The notes: generated from the letters alone by a model not told the origin. A stretch of 64,000 nt of DNA from CAXXOK01 sp963675365 (GCA_963675365.2 CAXXVA010000003.1:1116001-1180000), one strand, 5' to 3'. Counted from the stretch's first letter, positions 35,126-44,344 are shown. Numbers and translations are program-made.

Positions 35126-36115
35126 TTAACCGGATGTTTCATCTAGACAAGCAAATGCGTTTTTAAACAGGAATTCACACACCCTGTCGTTGCGCGTCCA
35201 TCCTTCGTCTCCCGGAACATAGCGATAGTAGCGTTCCACTTCCATAATAACGCCCAGATACGCTTGCGCGAACGCATTGCGGGTTTCCTCCCCGCTGCCG
35301 GCTGAAACCGGCTGTTCGGCCAGGCTGTTGTAAAGCTTTAACCCCTCCCGCTTCTCGCGCAGCGGTTTTCCGAATCCGAAACAGTTGAAATCCATGATCG
35401 GATCGCCCCAGAAACCGCGTTCCGGGTCGATCATCACAAAGCGGAACCCGCTTCCCTCCGGTTCGCAGATCACGTTGGCTTCCCACAGATCGAAGTTCAC
35501 CATACGGCAGGGCACACGCTCCAGCACGGCCTGATGCTTGCGGATAAGCGCAAGGGTCTTCTCACCGTTCTCGCAGGATTGCCCCATTTTCGCCGCGTCT
35601 TCCACCATCGCTTCGGTCATAGCGTAAAACGCCTTTGCCCAGGTATCGTGCAGGCCGTTCTGCGGATACCCGAAGCCGCCGCCATGGATATGGTGCAGTT
35701 TCGCCGCGATCTGCGGCAGAAACGCGTCCGCCCTTTCCCGCTCCTCGGGCGTGAACTGCGTCTCGTTCATCTGCTTTCCCGATATACGGCTCATGACAAA
35801 GAAATCCGACGAAAGCATCGACCGGGAAAGATCGGAATATACGAGCTCCGGAAGCGCGATATCGGTATGCGTTCTCATCTGCTCATACCAAAGAAGTTCA
35901 GATCGCATCATGTCCGTTTCGTAGGTCATCACGGGCGTGTCCGCCGACGGTGCGATTTTCAGCGCGTAGTGCTTTCCGTCCGCGTCGAACGCATATACCG
36001 CGTTGAACTCCCCCGCGCCCAGCGCGTGGATATTTTCAACGGCCGGAAATCCCGCGGACGCGCAAAGCGATCTGATTTCCTGCGTGGTCAGTTCCTTTTT
36101 TGTCTTGCTGATCAA
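35126..36115 (-). CDS. Aminoglycoside-phosphotransferase-fold (choline kinase-like) protein
   Basis: 329 residues. The kinase-like fold is seen in GAGEFNAVYAFDADGKHYALKIAP (glycine loop and ATP-binding Lys), the catalytic loop MVNFDLWEANVI (Brenner-type HxDxxxxN written NFDLWEAN, with Asn for His) and VMIDPERGFWGDPIMDF (metal Asp). The substrate is unknown. Nothing ties it to antibiotic resistance; its place after the GH31 gene suggests a metabolic phosphotransferase. It starts at TTG 36115 with GAAGAGGAACAAAGCA, there being no better in-frame start. Confidence 0.8.
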   Translation of the reverse strand: MISKTKKELTTQEIRSLCASAGFPAVENIHALGAGEFNAVYAFDADGKHYALKIAPSADTPVMTYETDMMRSELLWYEQMRTHTDIALPELVYSDLSRSMLSSDFFVMSRISGKQMNETQFTPEERERADAFLPQIAAKLHHIHGGGFGYPQNGLHDTWAKAFYAMTEAMVEDAAKMGQSCENGEKTLALIRKHQAVLERVPCRMVNFDLWEANVICEPEGSGFRFVMIDPERGFWGDPIMDFNCFGFGKPLREKREGLKLYNSLAEQPVSAGSGEETRNAFAQAYLGVIMEVERYYRYVPGDEGWTRNDRVCEFLFKNAFACLDETSG

Positions 36116-36187
36116 TGCTTTGTTCCTCTTCCCGCTTCAGATTATAAACATTGATCTTTTTATTCTGTTTTCGGCCGCGAAACCCTT

Positions 36188-38566
36188 TTACGCAAGCAAT
36201 ATCTCTGTCAGCGCTTCCAGCAGTTCCTTGCCGATGCCGCTTGAATTCAGGCTGTGCAGCACCACGCGCATATCGCTCTGTGTTTTGATAATCTGATAGA
36301 TTCTGTCCTTCTGTTCAAACGCGATTTGCGCCCGGTTGAGGATTTCAAAGCATGCCTGAACCGTATCGTTGTCCGCCAGTTCCAGCGCCTTGACAAATAC
36401 GATCTCCGCCCGCGCCCCGCAGGGGATACTCGTCAGATTGACTGTCAGCTTGTGCATGCGGGAATCGTAACGCACGGGTACGTTTTCAAGCGATTCTCCG
36501 TCCACCGTAACCGTTACATCTGCGTTTTGGATCACGCCGATAAAGGACACGGCAAACTCCCGAAGGTCCGGAAGCCAGGCTTTCTCTTCCGGCATTTGGA
36601 TGGTAAACCGCGTCGCGCCGCCGGTACGCCATGCAAACGCCAATTCGGTAAATGCGTAGTCCCCGGTGCTGAATGCCGGCGTTTCGCCGTCGTCCTCGTA
36701 CAGGCTGTGCTTGCCGTCGGCGCCCGCATAGACCAGAATGTCCAGTGCCCGCGGCAGCCTGACGCCGTTTCCGGCAATTTCCTTTTTCTGCGTCATCGGG
36801 ATCACCGCGCCGGCTTTGGCAAGCACCGGAATGGTTTCCAGCGTCCTGTACAGTTTTATTTCACAGTTCCCGCTGTAACGGAATCCGGTAAAGAAATCAA
36901 AATACGTCTCTTCCGGCAGCCAGGCCGTTACGCCGCTCATGCGCAGTGTACTGTGCAGCGGTTCCGTAATCGGACACACCGTCAGGCTGTCCCCGAAGCT
37001 GTATTGGTTTTGATACCGGTATGCCTGCGGGCTTTCCGAGTACGCGTAATACATGGGCTGTATCAGCTGTTCGCCCTGGGCATGGCAGCGGTAGTTCATG
37101 GAATACAGGTACGGGATCAGCCTATGGCGCAGCCGCAGGCCGCGGATCATGATATCCCGGATCACCGGCTCATACATCCAGGGTTCCTTGCGGTTGAACA
37201 CGCTGACGGAGCTGTGCAGGCGCAGAATCGGTGAAAACACGCCGAATTGCAGCCAGCGCACCTGCAGGTCGTCGTCCCGCATCCCGTTGGCATGCCCGCC
37301 GATATCATGACTCCACCATCCAAACCCGATATTGGACGCCGTCGCCGTGAAATAAGGCTGGAACCGCAGGCTCTCCCAGCTGATGATGCTGTCGCCGGAA
37401 AACCCTACGGGGTAGCGGTGGCTGCCGGCGCCGGCATAACGGGAGAGAATCAGCGGGCGCTTTCCCCTGTTTTCCATGTCCCGGATGTGAAAATGGTTCA
37501 ACACCCACAGCGGGTCCAGGCCGTTGACGTCGGACAGCTTGCCCTGCTGCCAGTCGATCCACCAGAAGTCGACGCCCTCCTCTTCCAGCGGATGGTGCAG
37601 GATGCGGAAATAAGCGTCCATGAACTGCGGATCGGAAGAAGCAAACGGGATACGCTGCCGGTTTTCGGCGTCTTTGTGCAGCGCGTCCGCCATCTCCTCA
37701 TACGCGGTTTCATGCGGCTGCACGCCTTCGGCGGGATGGAGATTCAGCGTGGTTTTCAGCCTGCGCCCGTGCAGATTCCGCAAAAATCCGGGCGGATCCG
37801 GGAAAAGGTCTTTGTTCCACGTATAGCCCGTCCACCCCTTGCCTCCATTTTGAGGGTCGGTAATGTGCCAGTCCATATCGATGACGGATACGCTCAGCGG
37901 AATTCCGTTTTCCGCAAACTGATCCATCAGCGCAAGGTATTCCTGATCCGAATACGCGTGATAGCGGCTCCACCAGTTGCCAAGCGCATAGCGCGGCAGC
38001 AGCGGCGTCGGTCCGCTGAGGCGGAAATAATCTTTCAGCGCGTCCCGGTAGGCAAAGCCGTACCCGAAAAAATACAAATCCTTAACGCCTTCCGCCCGAG
38101 GCGTGATCCAGCCATCGTCCGTTAAAACCCAGGAACGGCTGTCGTCCAGCACGGAATATCCCTGCAGGCGGGATAAAATTCCGTCTTCCAGCTCCACCGC
38201 GCCGTCCGCCTCGTCCAGGGTCCTCGCGGTCCCGCCGAGGTTTTCCGTCAGTTTGTCGCCGTACCGCCATGTGCAGTAGATGCCAGCGCAGGCGCTGCGG
38301 TTTTCGATCTGCAGACCCGTGGGAGAAAATGGTTTCTCATCATAGAAAACGATCAGGCTTCCGGTATGGATCTCGATCCCCCGCTCCGTGCGCCACAGCC
38401 GATACGGCGCGGGCGGAAACACGCGGGACGCGACGGTTTGCGTCGGTCTGTCCTCAAACCTGCCGCTTTCATCGTATTCCAGGCGGATCAGCCGGTCCGT
38501 CAGCACTGTGATGCGGTAGCGGGAACCCTGCACGCACCCTGTCATCTGTTTATTTCCAGTCGTCAT
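36188..38566 (-). CDS. Glycoside hydrolase family 31 (alpha-glucosidase-type)
   Basis: Hydrolyses terminal alpha-linked glucose or xylose residues in the cytosol (no signal peptide). About 792 residues. An N-terminal galactose-mutarotase-like region precedes a (beta/alpha)8 barrel with SVIDMDWHI, the nucleophile Asp in FWWIDWQQGKLSDVNGLDPLW (about residue 338) and the acid/base Asp in YPVGFSGDSIISWESL. A C-terminal beta domain contains YFDFFTGFRYSG. The start is uncertain: ATG 38566 is chosen, but 38581 and 38545 are also possible. It overlaps the GH13 gene stop, so expression is coupled. Confidence 0.92.
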   Translation of the reverse strand: MTTGNKQMTGCVQGSRYRITVLTDRLIRLEYDESGRFEDRPTQTVASRVFPPAPYRLWRTERGIEIHTGSLIVFYDEKPFSPTGLQIENRSACAGIYCTWRYGDKLTENLGGTARTLDEADGAVELEDGILSRLQGYSVLDDSRSWVLTDDGWITPRAEGVKDLYFFGYGFAYRDALKDYFRLSGPTPLLPRYALGNWWSRYHAYSDQEYLALMDQFAENGIPLSVSVIDMDWHITDPQNGGKGWTGYTWNKDLFPDPPGFLRNLHGRRLKTTLNLHPAEGVQPHETAYEEMADALHKDAENRQRIPFASSDPQFMDAYFRILHHPLEEEGVDFWWIDWQQGKLSDVNGLDPLWVLNHFHIRDMENRGKRPLILSRYAGAGSHRYPVGFSGDSIISWESLRFQPYFTATASNIGFGWWSHDIGGHANGMRDDDLQVRWLQFGVFSPILRLHSSVSVFNRKEPWMYEPVIRDIMIRGLRLRHRLIPYLYSMNYRCHAQGEQLIQPMYYAYSESPQAYRYQNQYSFGDSLTVCPITEPLHSTLRMSGVTAWLPEETYFDFFTGFRYSGNCEIKLYRTLETIPVLAKAGAVIPMTQKKEIAGNGVRLPRALDILVYAGADGKHSLYEDDGETPAFSTGDYAFTELAFAWRTGGATRFTIQMPEEKAWLPDLREFAVSFIGVIQNADVTVTVDGESLENVPVRYDSRMHKLTVNLTSIPCGARAEIVFVKALELADNDTVQACFEILNRAQIAFEQKDRIYQIIKTQSDMRVVLHSLNSSGIGKELLEALTEILLA

Positions 38567-39863
38567 ACGTTTCGTCCCCATCCGTACAGAATATGATCGG
38601 TTCGCCGCCTGTAAACGTCAGGCCGCCTTCGACATGCACGGCGCTGCCGTCGATCAGGTTTCGGTAGCGGCCGTCCGCGCAGGGCGTTTCCAGCATGGCG
38701 GTATTGCCCCGAAGGCTGAAGATACCGGTCATCTGCGCATTTCCCTTGGTATAGATCGCCTGCAGGATGCCGTTGCCGCTGTTGATAACACGGTACCCGG
38801 CGCTCCGCGCAAAGAAAGGATGCCGCTTGATCCGGTACAGTCCGCGCAGGAACGCGGAGATATCGTTACCGCTTTCCCAGTCGATCGTATCCCGGTCAAA
38901 CAGGCTGGGCCTGCTGACGGCGGAGACCTCCTGCCCGTTATATAAAAGCGTCGTTCCCTTGAGAAAGTAAAGCATAGCGGTCGCGTTGCGGCGGCATTTT
39001 TCGTCCGGGAACAGGAACGCGGCACGGGGTCGGTCATGGTTCTCCAGAAACCGCAGCTTCACATAGTGTTCCGGATAGATCGCTTCCTGTCTGTTGAGCG
39101 CTTCCACATACCGGGAAAGCGGTTGCTTGTCCGTAATCCAGTTGATAAAGTCTCCATAGACGTCGTAATCGTAAGCGACATCGAACGCCTGGTAGATTTC
39201 GCTGTCGGACAGGCTAACCATGCCCCGCGCGCGGTTTTCCACCGTAAATTCGGGCTCGACCGATTCGCTCAGCCAGATGCAGCCCGGCCGAACGGTTTCC
39301 ACTTCCCGCCTTGCCCGCTGCCAGAATTCCAGCGGGATCAACGGCGCAACGTCGCAGCGGAACCCGTCTACAATCTTCGCCCATTGCTTGAGCGTCTCGA
39401 TCTGATAATCCCAGAGATCCCGATGGGAATAATCCAGGTCGATCACGTCAAGCCATGCGCCCGCCCGGTTGCCGAACGAACCGTCCGGTTTTTTATAGAA
39501 CCATTCCGGGTGTTCAGAGGCAAGCACGGAATCCGGGGACGTGTGGTTGTACACGACGTCGATCAGGCATTGCATATCCAGCTTATGGATATCCTCCACC
39601 AGCGTGGCAAATTCTTCATATGTGCCCAGCTCCGGGTTGACGGCACGGTAGTCACGGATGGCATACGGACTGCCGAGCTGTCCCTTGCGGCCTTTCACCC
39701 CGATGGGGTGGATCGGCAGAAACCAAATCACGTCCACTCCGAGGTCCCGGATACGATTAAGATCCCGGCGCACCTGCGCAAACGTACCTTCCGGGCTGTA
39801 TTGGCGCACATAAACGGCATAGATCACTTTGCCGCGAAGCAGTTTTACATCCGGATTGAACAT
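38550..39863 (-). CDS. Alpha-amylase family (GH13) glycosidase
   Basis: 437 residues, cytosolic. All four GH13 regions are visible: DVVYNH (102-107), GFRCDVA with nucleophile Asp171, acid/base Glu200 in WLSESVE, and FLENHD with Asp277. The N-terminal VIYAVYVRQYSPEGTFAQVRRDLNRIRDLGVDVIWFLPIHPIG is also typical. It likely cuts alpha-glucans or malto-oligosaccharides brought in by the adjacent ABC transporter, before GH31 releases glucose. ATG at 39863; the 32-nt gap follows the MalG-like permease gene. Confidence 0.93.
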   Translation of the reverse strand: MFNPDVKLLRGKVIYAVYVRQYSPEGTFAQVRRDLNRIRDLGVDVIWFLPIHPIGVKGRKGQLGSPYAIRDYRAVNPELGTYEEFATLVEDIHKLDMQCLIDVVYNHTSPDSVLASEHPEWFYKKPDGSFGNRAGAWLDVIDLDYSHRDLWDYQIETLKQWAKIVDGFRCDVAPLIPLEFWQRARREVETVRPGCIWLSESVEPEFTVENRARGMVSLSDSEIYQAFDVAYDYDVYGDFINWITDKQPLSRYVEALNRQEAIYPEHYVKLRFLENHDRPRAAFLFPDEKCRRNATAMLYFLKGTTLLYNGQEVSAVSRPSLFDRDTIDWESGNDISAFLRGLYRIKRHPFFARSAGYRVINSGNGILQAIYTKGNAQMTGIFSLRGNTAMLETPCADGRYRNLIDGSAVHVEGGLTFTGGEPIIFCTDGDETYDDWK

Positions 39864-39895
39864 CGTTTGGTTCCTCCCTGTTCAGTCAAACGCGG

Positions 39896-40720
39896 TCAGC
39901 CCTTGACGGCTGCCGAGGATATGCCGGCGATAAACCGGCGCTGGAAGATCAGATAGCAAATAATCACGGGAATAATGGTAATGGCCGTGGCGGCGAACAA
40001 GCCCGCGTAATCCGTGGAAAACCTGCCGGAGAACATGTTTAGGGCGACGCTCAGCACCTGCTTATCCTGGGATCGAATCATCAGGTACGGCCAGAGATAA
40101 TCTTCCCACGCCCACAAAAACTGAAAGATCGCAATGCTGGATACGGCGTTGCGCAGCATGGGAAACACGATGCGGTGGAAAATGTAATACTCGTTCGCCC
40201 CGTCGATACGCGCCGCTTCCAGCATCTCGTCGGGGATCCCCTTGCAGCTTTGCCGCATCAGGAAAATACCGAACGACGTAAAAAAAGCGGGAATCAGCAG
40301 TGCGCGGTATGTATCCAGCAGATCCAGGCCCTGCATGATGCTATATCGCGGGATCATCGTTACAACGCCCGGTACCATCATGGTCGCGATGATCGCGCCA
40401 AACAGCGTTTCACGGCCTTTGAACCGGTATTTGGCCAGCACAAAGCCGGAAATTGAGCTGGTGTAGACCGTGATCAGCGTCAGCGATCCTGCGTAAAACA
40501 AGCTGTTTGCAAAATACCGCAGAAAATTCAGCTTGGAGAACACGTTCCGGTAATTTTCAAGGTTCAGAGCCTGCGGCAGGAAACGCTGACTGAGCGCGCT
40601 GATTTCAGCGTTGGTTTTCAACGATGAGCTCAGCATCCACAGGAAAGGCAGCGTGGTCGCCACGCAGCCGGCCGTCAGCAGGAACATCAAGATCCACCGG
40701 GATAGCTTTTGCCTGCTCAT
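39896..40720 (-). CDS. Sugar ABC transporter permease (CUT1, MalG-like)
   Basis: 274 residues, six membrane helices. The conserved EAA loop is DEMLEAARIDGANEYYIFHRIVFPMLRNAV, where the ATPase would dock. NSLFYAGSLTLITVYTSSISGFVLAKYRFKGRE is the usual MalG entry. The start at ATG 40720 overlaps the stop of the partner permease (ATGA) and follows GGGGGAGCGCGC; the open frame continues upstream within that gene in another reading and is not used. Confidence 0.94.
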   Translation of the reverse strand: MSRQKLSRWILMFLLTAGCVATTLPFLWMLSSSLKTNAEISALSQRFLPQALNLENYRNVFSKLNFLRYFANSLFYAGSLTLITVYTSSISGFVLAKYRFKGRETLFGAIIATMMVPGVVTMIPRYSIMQGLDLLDTYRALLIPAFFTSFGIFLMRQSCKGIPDEMLEAARIDGANEYYIFHRIVFPMLRNAVSSIAIFQFLWAWEDYLWPYLMIRSQDKQVLSVALNMFSGRFSTDYAGLFAATAITIIPVIICYLIFQRRFIAGISSAAVKG

Positions 40721-41619
40721 GCGCGCTCCCCCTTCTCCAGCATCCCGTTGGTGCGAAACGACAGCAGGGTAAGCAGCGCGATGATCAAAAACAGGATGAA
40801 CGAAATCGCCGATGAATAGCCGAAGTTGTATTTCACAAACGCCTGATCGTAAATAATATAGGAGGCAACGTAGGTCGCGGTTCCGGGTCCGCCCTCGGTG
40901 AGTACCATGACGGGAATATAGTTCTGGAAATATGCGATCAGCGACGTAATGACCAAAAAGAACGTCGTGGGTTTGAGCAGCGGCAACGTGATATAGAAGA
41001 AACGCTGTTTGCTGGATGCGCCGTCGATCTCGGCTGCCTCGTAGCAATCGGCCGGCAGCGCGTACATGCCGCCGAGCAAAATCACCACGGCATAACCGAA
41101 ATCCTTCCATATCGTCAGCAGTAAAATCGCGGACATAGCGTAGTGGGAATCAAACAGCCAGTTGATTTGCGTTCCCAGCACCTGATTCAAAAGCCCGAAC
41201 TGGGGTTGGAACATGAACTTCCAAACGAAGGCGACGGCGATCATCGGCGTGATGGTCGGCAGATAGTACAGCGTGCGAAACAGCGACTTTTTTACCGTCA
41301 GCTTGGAAAACAGCGCACTTGCAAGCGCCATGCCGATCACTACGCGCGCGACGACGGCCAAAACGCAGTAATACGCCGTATTGATCATCGAACGCCAGAA
41401 CAGGCTGCTGTGAAACGCGGTCGTCCAGTTGGTCAGGCCGTTGAATTTGAACAGGCCTTTAAGCGGATTCCACAGATGAAAGCTGCCAACAAGCGCGATG
41501 ATGATCGGCGCAAAGAAAAAGGTGATGAAAAACGCGATTAAAAAGAATACGACCGTGTTGCGAAGAATGTGTTCGCTTCTGCTTTGCAGCGGTCTTGACG
41601 GCATCCGAAGGATTTTCAT
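40717..41619 (-). CDS. Sugar ABC transporter permease (CUT1, MalF-like)
   Basis: 300 residues with six membrane helices; the EAA loop reads ALPADCYEAAEIDGASSKQRFFYITLPLLKP. FIAFF-type helices at the start and LTEGGPGTATYVASYIIYDQAFVKYNFGYSSAIS toward the end are characteristic. The start is ATG 41619 with AAAGGAGCTGCCCCGCC; a frame extending to 41670 lacks a site. It pairs with the MalG-like permease gene. No ATP-binding gene lies in the operon. Confidence 0.94.
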   Translation of the reverse strand: MKILRMPSRPLQSRSEHILRNTVVFFLIAFFITFFFAPIIIALVGSFHLWNPLKGLFKFNGLTNWTTAFHSSLFWRSMINTAYYCVLAVVARVVIGMALASALFSKLTVKKSLFRTLYYLPTITPMIAVAFVWKFMFQPQFGLLNQVLGTQINWLFDSHYAMSAILLLTIWKDFGYAVVILLGGMYALPADCYEAAEIDGASSKQRFFYITLPLLKPTTFFLVITSLIAYFQNYIPVMVLTEGGPGTATYVASYIIYDQAFVKYNFGYSSAISFILFLIIALLTLLSFRTNGMLEKGERA

Positions 41620-41646
41620 GGCGGGGCAGCTCCTTTGGTGTGAAAA

Positions 41647-41674
41647 GCGGGTGGAAGCAAGCGCATCCACCCGC
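41647..41674 (-). terminator. Intercistronic hairpin after the sugar-binding protein gene
   Basis: Minus strand GCGGGTGGA and TCCACCCGC form a 9-bp perfect stem around a 10-nt loop, then TTTTCAC. Placed between the binding-protein stop and the MalF-like start, it probably lowers permease expression or protects the upstream mRNA. Confidence 0.75.
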
Positions 41675-41700
41675 CGCGTCTACCTAAAGAATATCACGAA

Positions 41701-43032
41701 TTACTTCGCTTCACCAGCGTATTGATACTGGGATTCCACCGAGACGAAATCCGTCGTCGCCAGTTCCATGTTACAGGTGTCTTCCGCGCTCTTAAGAGCG
41801 GCTGCGAGGTCCGCGCCGTTATAGAAGATGTCCTCAAGCGCGATCTTCATGTTGTTCTCCACGGCGCTTGGCATCGTGCCGGGCCAGATGTAGCGGTCGA
41901 TGTGGTTGGCAAGCACCGCGATGCTCGAAACGCCCAGGATGTCCGCATCCGATCCTAGCGATTTCTTGGCGGGGAATACGGAGTTGGCAAGGCAGAACTG
42001 CTTGACCAGATCGTCGCTGGCCAGGAAGAACTTCACGATATCCTGCGCCACGGCCTGCTGCTCCGCAGAGGCGTTTTTGTTGACACCGAAGGTCGATTCG
42101 CCGTTGTAGCGGTTATAGGCGTAGGGTACTTCCTCAGTCACGGTCGGAATCTCGAAGTTGCCGAAGGTGAGATCGGGGAAGTTGGTTGCAAGCACGTTGT
42201 GCATGAAGCCCCAGCCCATATACATCGCTACCATGCCCTGGCCGAAGTTATCGCCGGAGTTGTTGCCGAAGTTGTAGTCGCCGATTCCGTCGACTTCATA
42301 GAAATCCTTCATCCGCTGCACGACGGCCTTGATGGCGTCGTTGTTGAAGGTGACCTGCGTTCCGTCGGCTGTGAACAGGTTCTGGCCGTACTGGTACTGC
42401 AAACCGAGCACGTCGCCCTGCGCGCCGCCGTTGAAGCTGAAACCCGCCTGAACAAGATCGCCGTTAGCGTCGCGGATGGTAAGCTTCTTGGCGACTTCGC
42501 GGAATTCGTCCCAGGTCGTGGGGATGTCGGCTTCGGTCAAGCCCGCGGCTTCCCACAAGTCCTTGTTGTAGTACATGGTCGCGGTCATCAGGCCGTAATC
42601 GGTGTAATAGACCTTGCCGTCGATCACGTGCGCGGAAACGCCGATGTAATCGGCTTCCAGGTCTTCCAGCGCAACGTCGTAAGGCGCCATGTAGCCGATC
42701 AGGTTGTCATGCTGGCTGTTGTGCACGTTGAACAGCGCGGGACCGTCGCTGCCCTGGAGCGCGAGCGGCAGCTTCGTCCAGTACTGATCCCATGGATTTT
42801 CCACCAGCGTAATCGTTACATTGGGATGTACTGCCATGTAGGAATCGGCCAGTGCGGTAAACAGGTTTGCCGCGCCGGTCCAGTACCAGAGTTCGATTTC
42901 GATGGGTTCGCCGTTGTTGACAGGAGTTCCCGCCTCGTAGGTGATGGCGTTATCCTGCGCAAAAGCGACGGATACCATAAGCAGGGAAATGCTCAGAGCG
43001 AGGGTCAGCAATAGCAGAAGAGTTTTTTTCAT
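41701..43032 (-). CDS. Sugar ABC transporter substrate-binding protein (CUT1)
   Basis: 443 residues with an N-terminal signal (KKTLLLLLTLALSISLLMVSVAFAQDN; no lipobox Cys). The mature fold starts EIELWYWTGAANLFTALADSYMAVHPNVTITLVENPWDQYWTKLPLALQ and has the family helix YNKDLWEAAGL plus PTTWDEFREVAKKLT. The ligand is probably an alpha-gluco-oligosaccharide, because the neighbours are GH13 and GH31. ATG 43032 is preferred over 43041 because CGAAAGGATGACACCC fits it. It is the first gene of the LacI-facing operon. Confidence 0.94.
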   Translation of the reverse strand: MKKTLLLLLTLALSISLLMVSVAFAQDNAITYEAGTPVNNGEPIEIELWYWTGAANLFTALADSYMAVHPNVTITLVENPWDQYWTKLPLALQGSDGPALFNVHNSQHDNLIGYMAPYDVALEDLEADYIGVSAHVIDGKVYYTDYGLMTATMYYNKDLWEAAGLTEADIPTTWDEFREVAKKLTIRDANGDLVQAGFSFNGGAQGDVLGLQYQYGQNLFTADGTQVTFNNDAIKAVVQRMKDFYEVDGIGDYNFGNNSGDNFGQGMVAMYMGWGFMHNVLATNFPDLTFGNFEIPTVTEEVPYAYNRYNGESTFGVNKNASAEQQAVAQDIVKFFLASDDLVKQFCLANSVFPAKKSLGSDADILGVSSIAVLANHIDRYIWPGTMPSAVENNMKIALEDIFYNGADLAAALKSAEDTCNMELATTDFVSVESQYQYAGEAK

Positions 43033-43068
43033 GGGTGTCATCCTTTCGATTATTCAATTTGCTCTCAT

Positions 43069-43088
43069 GGTTTAGCGCTATACTAACC
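43069..43088. promoter_or_regulatory. Candidate operator at the sugar operon start site
   Basis: GGTTTAGCGCTATACTAACC, an imperfect inverted repeat immediately downstream of the -10 box of the sugar operon. Its outer arms match those of the palindrome at the lacI-type promoter, so one regulator may bind both. Confidence 0.6.
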
Positions 43089-43090
43089 AC

Positions 43091-43119
43091 AGTATACGCA
43101 GAATCCCAGTACATGTCAA
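43091..43119 (-). promoter_or_regulatory. Promoter of the sugar-uptake operon
   Basis: Minus strand TTGACA (43114-43119) and TATACT (43091-43096) with a 17-nt spacer, a strong sigma-A promoter for the sugar-binding protein, permeases, GH13 and GH31 genes. Confidence 0.88.
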
Positions 43120-43227
43120 CAGGTAAAATCATATTTTCGGAAATTATTTTTATACTTACTTCTTTAATATCCCTATTATCCTTGATTCATAAAGGATTTT
43201 TTGATTTTGATAATTTCTTGCAAGGTA

Positions 43228-43255
43228 TTGCATTTTTGTCGTATTGTGGTAGAAT
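43228..43255 (+). promoter_or_regulatory. Promoter of the LacI-family regulator gene
   Basis: TTGCAT (43228-43233) and TAGAAT (43250-43255), spacer 16 nt. It is about 70 nt upstream of the ATG and directly followed by a perfect palindrome. Confidence 0.65.
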
Positions 43256-43272
43256 AGGTTTAATTAAACCTA
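43255..43272. promoter_or_regulatory. Perfect 18-bp palindrome, candidate autoregulatory operator
   Basis: TAGGTTTAATTAAACCTA is fully self-complementary and overlaps the expected transcription start of the regulator gene, the usual place for autorepression by a LacI-type protein. Confidence 0.75.
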
Positions 43273-43327
43273 CTATTTAGGCTTAATACCCCCGCTATTA
43301 TACGGATGAAGACAGGAGGAAAGCTTT

Positions 43328-44344
43328 ATGGCAACACTGAAAGATATCGCGAAGGAAGCGAACGTAAGCATCATGACCGTTTCCAACGTTGTCAACGGGA
43401 ACCTGCACAAAGTCTCCAAAGAAAAGGCAAAGCTTATCCAGGATATCATCCGCAAGCGCAACTACGTGCAGAATGAAACGGCGCGGGGGCTGGCCAAAGC
43501 CAATTCCAACATCATTGCCGTCATGCTGCGCAATATACGCGGAGAAAACTCTCTGTCGAGCATGCACAACGCCACGCTGCTTGGCTCTATGACGCAGCGC
43601 ATACAGGATCTCGGGTTCTATGCGATGGTCAACCTTGTGGAAGGCCAGGCGGATATCTCCCGTACGCTGCGGTCTTGGAACGTGCAGGGCGCGATCTTTC
43701 TGGGCATGTTCGACGACGAGATCGAAGAGATTTACGCCCAGAGCAGCATCCCGATGGTGTTCATCGACAGTTACAGCACGGTGCGCAGTATCTCCAGCGT
43801 CGGCATCGACGATTATAAAGGCGCGCAGATAGCCGCGGATTATCTGCTGCAGCAAGGTCACCGTTCTATCGCATTTGTCGGCCCGCCGGATTACGCGCAC
43901 AGCGTCATCCAGCACCGCATCAAGGGCTTTACCGACAAGCTTTCCGCAAACGGGCTTACCCTGCCAAAAGAGCACCGCATCGTCGTCGATTCCGCCAGCG
44001 ACCCAGCGTCCGCCGACAAGGCTGTGCATGCGCTGATCAAGCTGCTCCCGTCCATCAGCGCCGCGTTTGTCAACAGCGATCAGACGGCCGCCTCCATCAT
44101 CAGCGGCTTGTCCAAGCGCAATATACGCGTACCGGAGCAGCTTTCCATCATCGGGTTTGACAACGTGCAGATCAGCATGCAGACTTCGCCGCAACTGACG
44201 ACCATCGCGCAGGATTTGGACAAAAAAGCCGCCCTGACCGTAAACATACTCAAGCACAGGATGGAAAATCCCTTTGCGTCCGCCGAATCGCACGTGCTGG
44301 ATATCGACCTGATTATCCGCGATTCTGTAGCGAAGAAATACTAA
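43328..44344 (+). CDS. LacI-family transcriptional regulator
   Basis: 338 residues. The N-terminal helix-turn-helix is TLKDIAKEANVSIMTVSNVVNG, with the hinge RNYVQNETARGLAKANSNII, then a periplasmic-binding-like effector domain (FIDSYSTVRSISSVGIDDYKGAQIAADYLLQQGHRSIAFVGPP, GFDNVQISMQTSPQLTTIAQD). It is divergent from the sugar ABC-GH13-GH31 operon, so it probably represses that operon until the sugar is present. ATG at 43328 with GGAGGAAAGCTTT. The effector is unknown. Confidence 0.95.
   Translation: MATLKDIAKEANVSIMTVSNVVNGNLHKVSKEKAKLIQDIIRKRNYVQNETARGLAKANSNIIAVMLRNIRGENSLSSMHNATLLGSMTQRIQDLGFYAMVNLVEGQADISRTLRSWNVQGAIFLGMFDDEIEEIYAQSSIPMVFIDSYSTVRSISSVGIDDYKGAQIAADYLLQQGHRSIAFVGPPDYAHSVIQHRIKGFTDKLSANGLTLPKEHRIVVDSASDPASADKAVHALIKLLPSISAAFVNSDQTAASIISGLSKRNIRVPEQLSIIGFDNVQISMQTSPQLTTIAQDLDKKAALTVNILKHRMENPFASAESHVLDIDLIIRDSVAKKY

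Noticed and set aside
35126..36115. APH-fold gene as an aminoglycoside-resistance determinant
   Set aside because: Only the general kinase fold is seen; no resistance-specific features and the context is metabolic.
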